Source of the DNA: Acidobacteriota bacterium
GTDB taxonomy: Bacteria > Acidobacteriota > Terriglobia > Acidiferrales > UBA7541
Reading direction: 5' to 3'
NCBI GenBank assembly: GCA_003223245.1
Contig: QHYI01000124.1
Location: forward strand, 1-64,000
DNA length: 64,000 nucleotides
In this document: one piece after another, positions 37,439-46,097 of the stretch
Layout of the letters: each line of letters starts with the position of its first letter
Position numbering within the stretch: position 1 is the stretch's first letter
Program-made: the position numbers and the translations under genes
The notes under the pieces: model-generated
The model's database searches: none
Told to the model about the DNA's origin: nothing
Seen by the model: the letters and a program-made list of their open reading frames with translations, nothing else

Positions 37439-37795
37439 ATGATGACTTTCCATGTATGGTTCTTCCCCTTTTTCCATTTCCATCCTTTTTTCATGCTTGT
37501 GTCTTTGTTCCTGTACTTTCTGCCCGCCTTCCTGGCGCGCAACAAGTCCAACTTCACAGCAGTTCTGCTCGTGGATCTGTTTCTCGGTTGGACGTTCATC
37601 GGCTGGATCGTTGCGCTGATTATGGCGCTCTCCTCGGACCCGCCGAGGCAGATCGCCGCTCCGATGCCATCTGCGGCACCCCCTCCACAACCGGCCGCCA
37701 CAACCTTTTTCTGCACCGCTTGCGGGAAACCTTGCGTAGTCAACGCGCGCTTTTGCAGTTCTTGCGGTGCAGCCCTGCCCGCCACACAACGCTGA
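37439..37795 (+). CDS. Superinfection-immunity-like membrane protein with C-terminal zinc ribbon
   Basis: 118 residues. Two membrane helices resemble the superinfection immunity protein family: FLYFLPAFLARNKSNFTA and LFLGWTFIGWIVALIMAL. After a Pro/Ala linker the C-terminus has CTACGKPC and FCSSCGA, a zinc ribbon. In phage T4 the Imm protein blocks DNA entry of superinfecting phage; for chromosomal homologues the role is unproven. It sits beside a Cap15-like gene on the same strand. Confidence 0.75.
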   Translation: MMTFHVWFFPFFHFHPFFMLVSLFLYFLPAFLARNKSNFTAVLLVDLFLGWTFIGWIVALIMALSSDPPRQIAAPMPSAAPPPQPAATTFFCTACGKPCVVNARFCSSCGAALPATQR

Positions 37796-38165
37796 ATGCG
37801 CCTTTTCAGTGACGGCCTCTGTTGGTTTGAAGCCAGCAACTCCCTGCGCACGTGCCCGGAGGGTTGACGGCAACGCAGCTATCATATCCACAAAGGTACT
37901 AGGGTCGATTTGGTGCCTTTCTCTCGCCCGGCGTAGGCCACCAAACCAAGGGATCTCTCCGTCTAATTGAGGAAATAGCCCAGTCATGGGAGTTGTGGGG
38001 AGGTGTAACTCAGAAGGAAAGTAGTCGAGAAACACGGGTGGGACCCTCTTCAGGAAGCCATTCACCAAACGAATCCCCACTCTCCCCGTTTCCCAGCCGC
38101 AATGCACTAGCGATTGGCTGGAAAGACCGTTTTGGGAGGCCGCGCATGCCGAGCGGGTAAGGATC
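37796..38165. other. Gene-free stretch between the Imm-like and Cap15-like genes
   Basis: 370 bp. Minus-strand frames run through it but also cross the Imm-like gene and have no domain signature. I see no convincing repeat, RNA gene or promoter. Confidence 0.45.
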
Positions 38166-38792
38166 ATGCACAGCTACAGCACAGACTCCGACGAGAGGAG
38201 ATTTGTCCCTCTCATCCTGGCGGCACTGGCGATTGTGCTGGCCTGGGGCTCGTCCCAGTTTCTTGCGGCAGTGCACGTGTCCCTCCCCTGGTGGATGGAA
38301 GCTCCTTCCACACTCGGCCTCTACGGCTCCCTCTACACCCTTTTTGACAAGCATCTTTGGAAGACAAGCTCCGCGCGTAAACTAGGCCTATCCAAGGTTC
38401 CCAATCTGGAGGGGCGGTGGAAGGGTTTCCTGGTCACTTCCTTTGACGATTTTGATAAGCAGCGCGACGTGATGCTGCAAATCTTTCAGAGCTGGACGCA
38501 GATTTCCATCTACGTTACAACCGCCACTTCCATATCGAGAAGCTGTGTGGCCGTCATTCAAGTTTCGGACTTGAATGGCGCCGGCCTCGTTTACCAATAC
38601 CAATGCCAGCCGCTTGCCAATGCGCGAAAGTCCATGCACATGCACTATGGCACGGGCATGCTAAGGATGTTCAAGGACGACACCAGCCATTTGATCGGCG
38701 AATATTATGCCGGGCGCGACCGCGGAACGTTTGGTCAGATTTGTTTCTGGAAGGTCACGCCGACCGGAAAAGCCGAGGAGCCGACAGATTAG
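38166..38792 (+). CDS. Cap15-like protein (two transmembrane helices plus beta-barrel cyclic-nucleotide receptor domain)
   Basis: 208 residues. Two N-terminal helices (about 13-36 and 41-60) are followed by a beta-rich domain starting VPNLEGRWKGFLVTSFDD (78 on), with QSWTQISIYVTTATSIS, HMHYGTGMLRMF and LIGEYYAGRDRGTFGQI. This layout and these motifs match CD-NTase-associated protein 15, a CBASS effector whose beta-barrel binds cyclic nucleotides and whose helices disrupt the membrane during phage infection. No CD-NTase gene is visible in the window, so this copy is an orphan. Identification is by recalled motifs. Confidence 0.72.
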   Translation: MHSYSTDSDERRFVPLILAALAIVLAWGSSQFLAAVHVSLPWWMEAPSTLGLYGSLYTLFDKHLWKTSSARKLGLSKVPNLEGRWKGFLVTSFDDFDKQRDVMLQIFQSWTQISIYVTTATSISRSCVAVIQVSDLNGAGLVYQYQCQPLANARKSMHMHYGTGMLRMFKDDTSHLIGEYYAGRDRGTFGQICFWKVTPTGKAEEPTD

Positions 38793-38857
38793 ATGAATTG
38801 TCCAGGGTCTTGGAACCCGTTTCCGCTTTAGGAGGATTTCACTGGCAGCCACACGAG

Positions 38858-39835
38858 CTATTGGCTCGCGAGGCGCGGTATGATGAAATGGAAGAAAGCG
38901 TCGGGATTTGAATCGAGGCAAACCTGTGCGTTCGGGGACGGCCCAGGGTCGGGACGAGTAAATCCTTTTTCGTCCACGCGAATGTGCAGAGCCTCGACCG
39001 GACAGAGGCTCGGCTCCACGATATAAGCGATAGTCATGGGATCGAACAGCGTCGGAGTTTCCTTCCCCCACTCTTGATAGAGCAAATTCAGCGCATCCGT
39101 CAGCCGAGTGCCCTGGAGGAACAGGAATTCCCGTTTCGCTGCATCCATTTTCAATTGCGTGGAATCCAGCGGCATCACGAACAGCGGCACGCCTGCGGCA
39201 AACAATTTCCGCGCGGAAGGAATGTCATTCTTAATGTTCCACTCGGGCTCAGGGCCGTGCGGCGGCCCGGGACCAATGTCACCGTATCCGCGATAAATCG
39301 ACCCGCCCATCAAAACAACGCGTTTGAGCTTGCGAAACATAGCAGGATCCTTCTCGATGGCGGCCCCCACATTCACGAGCGGGCCGATGGCTATGAGCGT
39401 GATCTCCCCGGGGTTATGCCGGATTTGGTCCAACAAAAAGGTGATCGCGTCCGGGTGCGACGGTTTTGCGAAGTGCCCGCCTTCGGCATACTTCAACTGG
39501 GTAAAGGCGGTCTTAGGCAGCGTAGGCGGGCCCGCGGCCACCGGAATATCTGCGCGGCCCACTTCCCCGAGCAAGCGGTCGAGCAGCTTGGCGCGCATCT
39601 CCGTGTCGCCGAAGGTCGTGGCGATGCCCAGGATTTGCAGTTCCGGACTGCGTAAGGCCAGAGCTACGGCAAACGCGTCGTCAATATCGTCGCCGATGTC
39701 CGTATCAATAATGACTTTTTCCGTGGGAGCAGGCTGAGGGGTTGCAGATTCGGAATTCTGCGCGAAGCATTGCCCAGAAATCGCAAGCGTCAGACTGATC
39801 AGTTGAAAGGTGAGGATCCTGCGCGGCTTGAGCAT
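38858..39835 (-). CDS. Exported nucleoside hydrolase
   Basis: 325 residues with a signal peptide (LTFQLISLTLAISGQCFA). The calcium-binding signature DTDIGDDIDDAFAVALAL is intact, as are GGSI and the DPMTIAYI segment near the C-terminus. Family members cleave the N-glycosidic bond of ribonucleosides. Export suggests salvage of nucleosides in the periplasm. A second, more divergent paralogue lies at 49571-50743. Confidence 0.9.
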   Translation of the reverse strand: MLKPRRILTFQLISLTLAISGQCFAQNSESATPQPAPTEKVIIDTDIGDDIDDAFAVALALRSPELQILGIATTFGDTEMRAKLLDRLLGEVGRADIPVAAGPPTLPKTAFTQLKYAEGGHFAKPSHPDAITFLLDQIRHNPGEITLIAIGPLVNVGAAIEKDPAMFRKLKRVVLMGGSIYRGYGDIGPGPPHGPEPEWNIKNDIPSARKLFAAGVPLFVMPLDSTQLKMDAAKREFLFLQGTRLTDALNLLYQEWGKETPTLFDPMTIAYIVEPSLCPVEALHIRVDEKGFTRPDPGPSPNAQVCLDSNPDAFFHFIIPRLASQ

Positions 39836-39912
39836 GGTTAGCTCCTGGTCTCGTGTGCAACACTCTCTAAGCGCATGCTACAACCAGAAAGGCTGAACTC
39901 TGTTGGAGATTA

Positions 39913-39999
39913 TGGTGCGGTAGAGAGGACTCGAACCTCCACGGTATTGCTACCGCCAGCCCCTCAAGCTGGTGCGTCTGCCAGTTCCGCCACTACCGC
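39913..39999 (-). tRNA. tRNA-Leu(GAG)
   Basis: 87 nt with encoded CCA. The acceptor pairs GCGGTAG with CTACCGC; the T arm contains GGTTCGAGTCC; the long variable arm is typical of class II tRNA. The anticodon loop reads TTGAGGG, anticodon GAG. Confidence 0.95.
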
Positions 40000-40201
40000 A
40001 CAGTCGGAGATAAGTCATTTTAGCTGCCGGACGCGAGAGCCGCAACCGGAAAGAGGGTTTGTGTTAGTGAGCAGCTCGGCTCAGTGAATAGAGAAGAGAG
40101 CCGAAATCAGAGGCCAGTTTTTTGGTCATCGTTTTGCAGTTCCACCGGCGCCGGGTCCTCTTACTCCTGATCTCTGTTCTCTCTGATCTCAGGTCTGTGC
40201 G

Positions 40202-40792
40202 CTACGGCTTTTTCGTTGGCGCAGAGGCAGGGGGCGTAGTCGCCGGAGTCGCCGGCTTCGAAGTGGCCGGCGCGGAAGACGAAGCCGGCGGAGCCTGTGC
40301 TGGCTTGGAAGTTGCTGGTGCGGGCTGCGAAGTTGCCGGAGCCTGCGAAGTGGGTTGCTGGCTGCCAGGCAGCTGGCCAGTCGGCAGCGGGTTATGGGTA
40401 GGCTGCTGCGCAGCCGGAGTCGTGGCGGGGGCCGGTTTCGGCGCGGGCTTGGAAACCTTTTGCAGGACCGAGCCGCTTTCCGCGACCGCCTTATCCGTGC
40501 GAAGGGTCATAGCCAAGGAACAAACCATGAACATGATGGCGCACCAAGTGGTAGCTTTGGAAAGAACGTTGGCCGCGCCGCGCGGACCAAAAGCCGTCTG
40601 ACTGCCTGCGCCGCCAAAAGCGCCCGCGAGGTCGGCAGCCTTGCCACTCTGCAGCAGCACTACAATCACAAGAACAAGGCAGTTCGCAATAAAGAACGGC
40701 TTCAAGAGCCAGGCACCGGGAAGGCGAGAACCAATCCCTATGATCGCTAATCCGATGGCCAATGCGATGGCCCATTTCATCCAAGCAGGCAT
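40202..40792 (-). CDS. secG: Preprotein translocase subunit SecG with long low-complexity tail
   Basis: 196 residues. The core VIVVLLQSGKAADLAGAFGGAGSQTAFGPRG and the following helix are diagnostic of SecG, which assists SecYE in inner-membrane translocation. Two features are unusual: an extra N-terminal hydrophobic helix (WAIALAIGLAIIGIG) before the first SecG helix, and about 90 residues of Pro/Ala/Thr/Ser/Gln-rich sequence at the C-terminus. It lies next to tRNA-Leu. Confidence 0.9.
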   Translation of the reverse strand: MPAWMKWAIALAIGLAIIGIGSRLPGAWLLKPFFIANCLVLVIVVLLQSGKAADLAGAFGGAGSQTAFGPRGAANVLSKATTWCAIMFMVCSLAMTLRTDKAVAESGSVLQKVSKPAPKPAPATTPAAQQPTHNPLPTGQLPGSQQPTSQAPATSQPAPATSKPAQAPPASSSAPATSKPATPATTPPASAPTKKP

Positions 40793-41015
40793 TCCTAACT
40801 CCTAATCAGTTCCGAAGAAAATGCTCTCCTTAGATTTTCTTAGAATATCGAGTTGGGCGCAAGTTTATTTCCGCTTGTCTTTTAGCGGCTTTGCTGCCCT
40901 TCTTCTCGACAATTTTTCCCTGAGTTTCTGGCGAGCACCGGCCACCGCTTCGCGGTGGTTGTGTGACCCTGAAACGTCGGACGCCACTGGTTGCTGGCCA
41001 CCTAGTGGCCTCCCG

Positions 41016-41092
41016 ACCTGCAGACAACCTGCAGACACGACCCACACGACCCACAGACGTCCCACAGACGTTGATGTCCCACAGACGTTGAT
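41016..41092. repeat. Ladder of short tandem duplications upstream of the his promoter
   Basis: Three successive perfect tandem pairs: ACCTGCAGACA twice (41016-41037), CGACCCACA twice (41038-41055), and GTCCCACAGACGTTGAT twice (41059-41092). The last pair touches the TTGACA box. A GGCCAC/GTGGCC inverted repeat lies just before, at 40996-41010. Confidence 0.85.
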
Positions 41093-41120
41093 TGACAGAT
41101 GAGGCGTTTTCCTTTATTTT
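41092..41120 (+). promoter_or_regulatory. Probable his operon promoter
   Basis: A perfect TTGACA (41092-41097), a 17-bp spacer and TATTTT (41115-41120). Predicted initiation near 41127 is only a few bases before the leader-peptide ATG. Confidence 0.75.
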
Positions 41121-41131
41121 TAGATTTCTGT

Positions 41132-41209
41132 ATGGAACGCACGCACACAACCCGGGCGCATGGTCATCACCATTACGGAAACATGCCGTGCCCGCTGAGG
41201 TGTGCATAG
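41132..41209 (+). CDS. hisL: his operon leader peptide
   Basis: A 25-codon frame from ATG 41132 to TAG 41207. It encodes five His among its first 14 residues (positions 5, 10, 12, 13 and 14; core AHGHHHYG). It lies between a strong promoter and an intrinsic terminator upstream of hisI. This is the arrangement of histidine attenuator leaders: ribosome stalling at the His codons when charged tRNA-His is scarce would alter RNA folding. ATGGT/ACCAT around the His codons can form a pause-type hairpin. No Shine-Dalgarno site is seen, and the predicted mRNA 5' end is very close, so translation may be leaderless. Confidence 0.75.
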   Translation: MERTHTTRAHGHHHYGNMPCPLRCA

Positions 41210-41236
41210 CAATCCGCTAAACAAAGCACTCTTCGG

Positions 41237-41276
41237 CCCGCCGGCGTAACAAAGCCTGGCGGGTTTTTTGTTTTTT
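41237..41276 (+). terminator. his attenuator terminator
   Basis: The stem CCCGCCGG (41237-41244) pairs with CTGGCGGG (41256-41263), with one G-U pair, followed by TTTTTTGTTTTTTG. CCCGC at 41191-41195 could alternatively pair with the right arm, a possible antiterminator; that pairing is an inference. Confidence 0.8.
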
Positions 41277-41304
41277 GTGCCGTGAAATTCCGGAGGCAAG
41301 GGCA

Positions 41305-41694
41305 ATGACAATCGACTTTCAAAAAGGCGGCGGGCTCGTACCCGCCATTATCCAGGACGAAAGAAGCGGCGACGTGCTGATGCTCGGCTTCATGAATGCC
41401 GAGTCGTTGAGTGAGACACAACGTTGCGGAGAAGTGGTCTTTTTTAGCCGCTCGCGAAACAAGCTGTGGAAGAAGGGCGAATCCAGCGGGCACGTTTTGC
41501 GGGTGCGCGAAATTCGCGTGGATTGCGACGCCGACGCTTTGCTGGTGCGAGTGGAAGCCGTTGGGCCGGGCGTTTGCCACGAAGGTTATCGGAGCTGCTT
41601 CTTCCGCGCCATCGAATCTAGTGGGGATGCCAAAGTCATTGCGGAGCGCACCTATTCACCGGAAGCGGTTTACGGATCGGAGAAACGGCGATGA
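41305..41694 (+). CDS. hisI: Phosphoribosyl-AMP cyclohydrolase
   Basis: 129 residues from ATG 41305, with GGAGG at 41292-41296. [12 protein letters not shown], the WKKGESSGH segment and the zinc site near VDCDADALL, with the C-terminal [10 protein letters not shown], are all present. It catalyses the third step of histidine synthesis. It is monofunctional: no HisE (phosphoribosyl-ATP pyrophosphatase) domain is fused. It is the first structural gene after the attenuator; its stop overlaps hisG (ATGA). Confidence 0.95.
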   Translation: MTIDFQKGGGLVPAIIQDERSGDVLMLGFMNAESLSETQRCGEVVFFSRSRNKLWKKGESSGHVLRVREIRVDCDADALLVRVEAVGPGVCHEGYRSCFFRAIESSGDAKVIAERTYSPEAVYGSEKRR

Positions 41695-42563
41695 GGGTGC
41701 TGAAGCTGGGGATACCGAAAGGCAGCTTGCAAGAAGCCACGCTCGACCTGTTTGCGCGGGCGGGCTGGAAAATCACGCTAAGTTCGCGAAGCTACGTGCC
41801 TACCATCGATGATCCAGAGATCGAATGTTTGATGGTGCGCGCACAGGAAATGGCGCGTTATGTGGAAACGGGAACGCTGGACGCCGGGATCACAGGACAT
41901 GATTGGGTAGTGGAGACTGAAGCGGATGTCGAAGAGCTCTCCGAGTTGGTCTATGCCAAGCAGAGGCTGGCGCGAGTGCGTTGGGTGCTGGCGGTGCCGG
42001 AAGATTCGGCGATCCGCGGTCCGCGCGACCTGGAAGGCAAGGTGATCGCCACCGAGGTCGTGCAAATCACCCAAAAATATCTCGCTAAGCACGGCGTAAA
42101 AGCTCGAGTGGAGTTTTCCTGGGGCGCCACGGAAGTGAAAGTGCCGCAACTCGCGGACGCCATTGTCGAAGTGACGGAGACTGGCTCCTCGTTGCGCGCC
42201 AATCGCCTACGTATCGTGGATACGGTGCTCGAATCGGCGACCGTTTTCATCATGAATCGTCCCGCGGCGGCCGACTGCTGGAAACGCGAGAAAGCGGAGA
42301 ATCTGATTTTGATGCTGCAAGGGGCGATCGCAGCGGCCAGCAAAGTCGGACTGCTCCTCAACGTGCACCGCGATGATTTGCCAGGAGTTCTGGGTGTGCT
42401 GCCGGCCCTTAAGAAGCCAACGATCTCCGCTTTGAGCGATCCGGAGTGGGTGGCCGTGAACACGATCATCGAAGAAGCGGTAGTCCGGCAGATTCTACCC
42501 AAACTGAAAGCCGCCAAAGCTCAGGGAATTGTCGAATATCCCCTGAACAAGATCGTGCTGTGA
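41691..42563 (+). CDS. hisG: ATP phosphoribosyltransferase, long form
   Basis: 290 residues, the length of the long, self-sufficient HisG with a C-terminal regulatory ACT-like domain, so no HisZ is needed. [26 protein letters not shown] and [14 protein letters not shown] mark the catalytic domain. It commits ATP and PRPP to histidine and is normally inhibited by histidine. It is coupled to hisI by a 4-bp overlap and shares one base with hisD. Confidence 0.95.
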   Translation: MRVLKLGIPKGSLQEATLDLFARAGWKITLSSRSYVPTIDDPEIECLMVRAQEMARYVETGTLDAGITGHDWVVETEADVEELSELVYAKQRLARVRWVLAVPEDSAIRGPRDLEGKVIATEVVQITQKYLAKHGVKARVEFSWGATEVKVPQLADAIVEVTETGSSLRANRLRIVDTVLESATVFIMNRPAAADCWKREKAENLILMLQGAIAAASKVGLLLNVHRDDLPGVLGVLPALKKPTISALSDPEWVAVNTIIEEAVVRQILPKLKAAKAQGIVEYPLNKIVL

Positions 42564-43813
42564 TGCGAATCCTGAAGCTCACACCGCAAACGGAACAGTG
42601 GCTGCTAGCGCGCCGCGCGCAGCAAGATGCGCAGGCCTCGAACGCTGCAGCGGAAATCGTCGCGGACGTGCGCAAACGCGGGGATGCGGCGCTTTTTGCA
42701 TACACAAAGAAGTTCGATAACACGGATCTGGCCAAATCTGGGGCGTGGATCGCGAAGGAGGAAATCAGAGCCGCTCAAAAAGCAGCGAGCACAAAGTTTC
42801 GAAAGGCCATCGAGAAAGCTGCAGAGAATGTTCGACGCGTGGCCGAAAAACAACTTCCCCGTCCCTGGTCCGTTGAGCCAACGCCAGGCGTGAAAATCCA
42901 TCAAATGGTCAGGCCCATCGAAACGATCGGCTGCTACATTCCTGGTGGCCGCTTCTCGCTTGTCTCGACGCTGGTCATGACCCTTGTTCCGGCAAAAGTT
43001 GCCGGCGTGCCGAAGATCGTGGTTGTTTGCCCTAAGCCGAATACTGAGCTGCTTGCGGCAGCGGGAATTCTTGGCGTCGAGCGAATCGCGCGAATCGGCG
43101 GAGCACAAGCCATCGCCGCGCTGGCTTATGGCACAGATAGTGTGACCCGGGTGGACAAGATTTTTGGTCCGGGGAACAGGTACGTGACCGCCGCTAAGCA
43201 GCTTGTAAGCGACCAATGCGCGATTGACTTGCCCGCAGGCCCGACGGAGGCGATGGTTTTTGCGGAAAACGGAAACTCGCAATGGATCGCCGCTGACCTT
43301 CTGGCTCAGGCGGAACACGCTAAGGATGCCGCAAGCCTGTTTGTTACAACTTCGCGTAGCCTGGCTTCTGAGGTTCAACAGGATGTCCACAAACAGCTTG
43401 CAAAGCTGCCAGGAAGCATGGCCCACTGCTCGACAAGGGATTCCGGGACCATCCTTCTGGCGGAATCGGTAGACCAAGCTTGCGAATTCATCAACCGTTT
43501 CGCTCCTGAACATCTCAGCCTCCCTGAAAATGGAGAGAAACTTCTTCCGAAAATTCGCGCAGCGGGTACCGTTTTTCTCGGCCCTTGGGGAGCGCAGCCG
43601 CTTGGCGATTACGCCACGGGAAGCAACCATGTCTTGCCTACCGGCGGTTGGGCGGGGCGGCGCGGCGGACTTTCGACGGCCGACTTTGTAAAATGCATCA
43701 GCGTGCAAACCATCACAAACGCTGGATTCCTACGCCTCGCCGATGCCGTGGAAACCCTGGCGGAGTCCGAAGGCTTGTTGGCACATCGCAACGCTGTGAG
43801 AGTGCGTCGATGA
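42563..43813 (+). CDS. hisD: Histidinol dehydrogenase
   Basis: 416 residues from ATG 42563, which overlaps the hisG stop by one base; a longer upstream frame is rejected. YIPGGRFSLVSTLVM, KIFGPGNRYVTAAKQLV, AGPTEAMVF and LTAQAEH-like DLLAQAEHAKD with zinc-site His residues, and FAPEHLSL, are conserved. It performs the last two oxidations to histidine with NAD. Confidence 0.96.
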   Translation: MRILKLTPQTEQWLLARRAQQDAQASNAAAEIVADVRKRGDAALFAYTKKFDNTDLAKSGAWIAKEEIRAAQKAASTKFRKAIEKAAENVRRVAEKQLPRPWSVEPTPGVKIHQMVRPIETIGCYIPGGRFSLVSTLVMTLVPAKVAGVPKIVVVCPKPNTELLAAAGILGVERIARIGGAQAIAALAYGTDSVTRVDKIFGPGNRYVTAAKQLVSDQCAIDLPAGPTEAMVFAENGNSQWIAADLLAQAEHAKDAASLFVTTSRSLASEVQQDVHKQLAKLPGSMAHCSTRDSGTILLAESVDQACEFINRFAPEHLSLPENGEKLLPKIRAAGTVFLGPWGAQPLGDYATGSNHVLPTGGWAGRRGGLSTADFVKCISVQTITNAGFLRLADAVETLAESEGLLAHRNAVRVRR

Positions 43814-44901
43814 AAGTACAGTTGCCAGTGCGCCAGGCAATCATGGATCGCCGCACATACGAGGCGCCTGCCGAAGGGCGCTCGGGCAAGGTGCGTTTGG
43901 ACTTTAATGAGAATACTTCCGGCTGTTCGCCTGGAGTGCGACGCGCCCTGGCGAAGCTCACCGCCAAGCAACTGGCGATGTATCCGGAATATCAAAAGCC
44001 AACTGAGCGGCTGGCGCGCTATTTCGGCGTCCGCCCCGAAGAGTTGTTGCTCACCAATGGCGGCGACGACGCGCTGCGTGTTTTCTTTGATACGTTTGTC
44101 GAGCCGGACAGCGGCATTCTCATTTGCGAGCCGACTTTCCCCATGTACCGCTATTACGCGGAGATCGCGGGAGCGCGAGTTTGCCCCGCCCGTTACGGCG
44201 CGAACATGGAATTCCCATTGGAAGAGGTAATCGCAGGTTTGCGCGAGAACCCGCGCGTCGTGTTTATCGCCAATCCGAATAATCCAACCGGTACGCTGAT
44301 CGGTGAAAAGGAACTGCTGCGCATTCTGCAAGCGGCAACGCAGACCGTTGTCGTGATGGACGAAGCTTATTCGGAGTTCTCCGATTTCACCGCGCTGCCG
44401 TGGATTCACAAATATCCGCAACTGTTTGTCGCACGAACGTTTTCTAAAGTTGCTGGACTTGCGGCATTGCGCCTGGGCGCTGTGATTGGATGTGCTGAGT
44501 CGCTCGCTCTTGTGCGACGCGCGATGCCGCCGTATCCCGTCAATCTGGCCGCGCTCGTTGCAGCAGAGGCAGCGGCCAGCGACCCTGCGAGGATGCGCGG
44601 GTACGTGGCCGAGGTAAAGCGGCTGCGCGCGTGGGTTGCCAAGGAATTGTGCGGACTAGGCGTCAAGACTTTTCCGAGCGCGGGGAATTTTTTGTTGGCG
44701 GATTTTGGTCCTAGCGGACCGGCGCTGTTTCGCAAGCTCGAGACACTCGGAATTCTGGTCCGCGATCGCAGCAAGGACATGGGCAGCGGCTTCGTGCGCA
44801 TCACCATGGGAACTTCCGCCGAAATGCGGCGGCTACTCAAGGCCATTCGAGAAGAATGGAAGCCGGCAGCGAGGACCGGCGACGTTCGCAAAGCGACTTG
44901 A
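43810..44901 (+). CDS. hisC: Histidinol-phosphate aminotransferase
   Basis: 363 residues from ATG 43810, overlapping the hisD stop as ATGA. LDFNENTSG at the N-terminus, ANPNNPTGTL, MDEAYSEFSD and the PLP-lysine segment RTFSKVAGLAALRLG are intact. It transaminates imidazole-acetol phosphate. The length and motifs fit HisC, in agreement with its place in the operon. Confidence 0.95.
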   Translation: MKVQLPVRQAIMDRRTYEAPAEGRSGKVRLDFNENTSGCSPGVRRALAKLTAKQLAMYPEYQKPTERLARYFGVRPEELLLTNGGDDALRVFFDTFVEPDSGILICEPTFPMYRYYAEIAGARVCPARYGANMEFPLEEVIAGLRENPRVVFIANPNNPTGTLIGEKELLRILQAATQTVVVMDEAYSEFSDFTALPWIHKYPQLFVARTFSKVAGLAALRLGAVIGCAESLALVRRAMPPYPVNLAALVAAEAAASDPARMRGYVAEVKRLRAWVAKELCGLGVKTFPSAGNFLLADFGPSGPALFRKLETLGILVRDRSKDMGSGFVRITMGTSAEMRRLLKAIREEWKPAARTGDVRKAT

Positions 44902-44904
44902 CCA

Positions 44905-45495
44905 ATGGCTCGCACGGCGACAATTCATCGAAAGACAAACGAGACGGACATCCGGCTGCAACTCAATCTGGATGGGCGCGGAAAAGCCCGCATCGCCACG
45001 GGGATTCGTTTCTTTGACCACATGCTGGACTTGCTTGCGCGCCATGGCGCGTTTGACCTGGGAGTGAATGCGCGTGGCGATCTTGACGTGGACCAGCATC
45101 ACACCGTCGAAGACGTCGGAATTACTCTTGGCGAAGCGGTGCAAAAGGCACTGGGGTCGAAACGCGGTATCCTGCGCGCGGGTTATTTTCTGATGCCCAT
45201 GGACGAAACGCTCGCTGCTGCCGCCGTTGATTTAAGCGGCAGGCCGTGTTGCGTGGTGACTGCGAAGATAGGCGCAGCGCGCGTCGGTGATTTCCAGGTG
45301 GAGCTGATGGAAGATTTTTTTCAAGGCTTTTCACAAGCTGCAAGAGCCAATGTGCATCTGCGCGTGTTGTATGGACGCTCTTCGCATCATCAAGTGGAAG
45401 CCGTGTTCAAGGCCTTTGCGCGCGCGCTGCGCTTTGCGGTCTCGAGGGACAAACGCCTGCGAAAAGTTTTGCCCAGCACCAAGGGGCTGCTATGA
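44905..45495 (+). CDS. hisB: Imidazoleglycerol-phosphate dehydratase
   Basis: 196 residues, the monofunctional HisB without a phosphatase domain. The duplicated metal motifs are [13 protein letters not shown] and [11 protein letters not shown] in the first half and [13 protein letters not shown] and [14 protein letters not shown] in the second. Histidinol-phosphate phosphatase must be supplied elsewhere. The gap from hisC is 3 bp, and its stop overlaps hisH. Confidence 0.95.
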   Translation: MARTATIHRKTNETDIRLQLNLDGRGKARIATGIRFFDHMLDLLARHGAFDLGVNARGDLDVDQHHTVEDVGITLGEAVQKALGSKRGILRAGYFLMPMDETLAAAAVDLSGRPCCVVTAKIGAARVGDFQVELMEDFFQGFSQAARANVHLRVLYGRSSHHQVEAVFKAFARALRFAVSRDKRLRKVLPSTKGLL

Positions 45496-46097
45496 AAGTT
45501 ACGATCATCGATTACGGCGCGGGGAACGTGCCTTCCGTCGAGCGCGCGCTCGAGCGGCTTGGCGCTGAATCGGAACGAACCAGTTCGCCCGAGGATATTT
45601 CGAGAGCGCAGGCACTGCTGCTGCCCGGCGTGGGGCACTACTCCGCTTTGGCGCGCGCGCTCGACGAACAAAACCTGCGTGCGCCTCTCGTAGAAGCCCT
45701 TCGACGCGGTGTGCCCTTTCTTGGAATCTGCCTAGGACTGCAGGTGCTCTTCGAATCGAGCGCGGAGTCGCCCGAAATGCACGGCTTGAGTCTTCTCGCG
45801 GGAAAAGTATGCGCTTTGCCTTCAAACGTCAAACTTCCGCACATGGGATGGAACCAGATTGCCATGAATCGCGAATCACAGTTGCTTGCGGGCATCGATC
45901 CCAGCGTCTACTTTTATTTTGCGCACTCCTACGCCGCACCCGATTCGAATGGATCAACCAGCGCAACGTGCTTTCACGGAACAAGCTTTGCAGCTGTCGT
46001 GGAAGAGCGGAATATTTATGGCGTGCAATTCCATCCCGAGAAAAGTGGCGAAGCCGGCTCGCGTCTGCTGCACAACTTCCTGAGGTTGGCTGCATGA
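45492..46097 (+). CDS. hisH: Imidazole glycerol phosphate synthase, glutaminase subunit
   Basis: 201 residues. The class I glutamine amidotransferase triad is visible: Cys in [13 protein letters not shown], and His and Glu in [24 protein letters not shown] starts the protein. It delivers ammonia to HisF. It is coupled by overlaps to hisB and hisF. Confidence 0.95.
   Translation: MKVTIIDYGAGNVPSVERALERLGAESERTSSPEDISRAQALLLPGVGHYSALARALDEQNLRAPLVEALRRGVPFLGICLGLQVLFESSAESPEMHGLSLLAGKVCALPSNVKLPHMGWNQIAMNRESQLLAGIDPSVYFYFAHSYAAPDSNGSTSATCFHGTSFAAVVEERNIYGVQFHPEKSGEAGSRLLHNFLRLAA

Noticed and set aside
37205-38167. 320-residue minus-strand frame crossing the Imm-like gene and the gap before the Cap15-like gene
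   Set aside because: No start signal or family pattern is visible; the overlapping plus-strand gene has clear motifs.
41016-41092. CRISPR array
   Set aside because: The repeats are directly adjacent and of different unit lengths, with no spacers.
42605-43708. 367-residue minus-strand frame
   Set aside because: It is fully antisense to hisD, which is certain.
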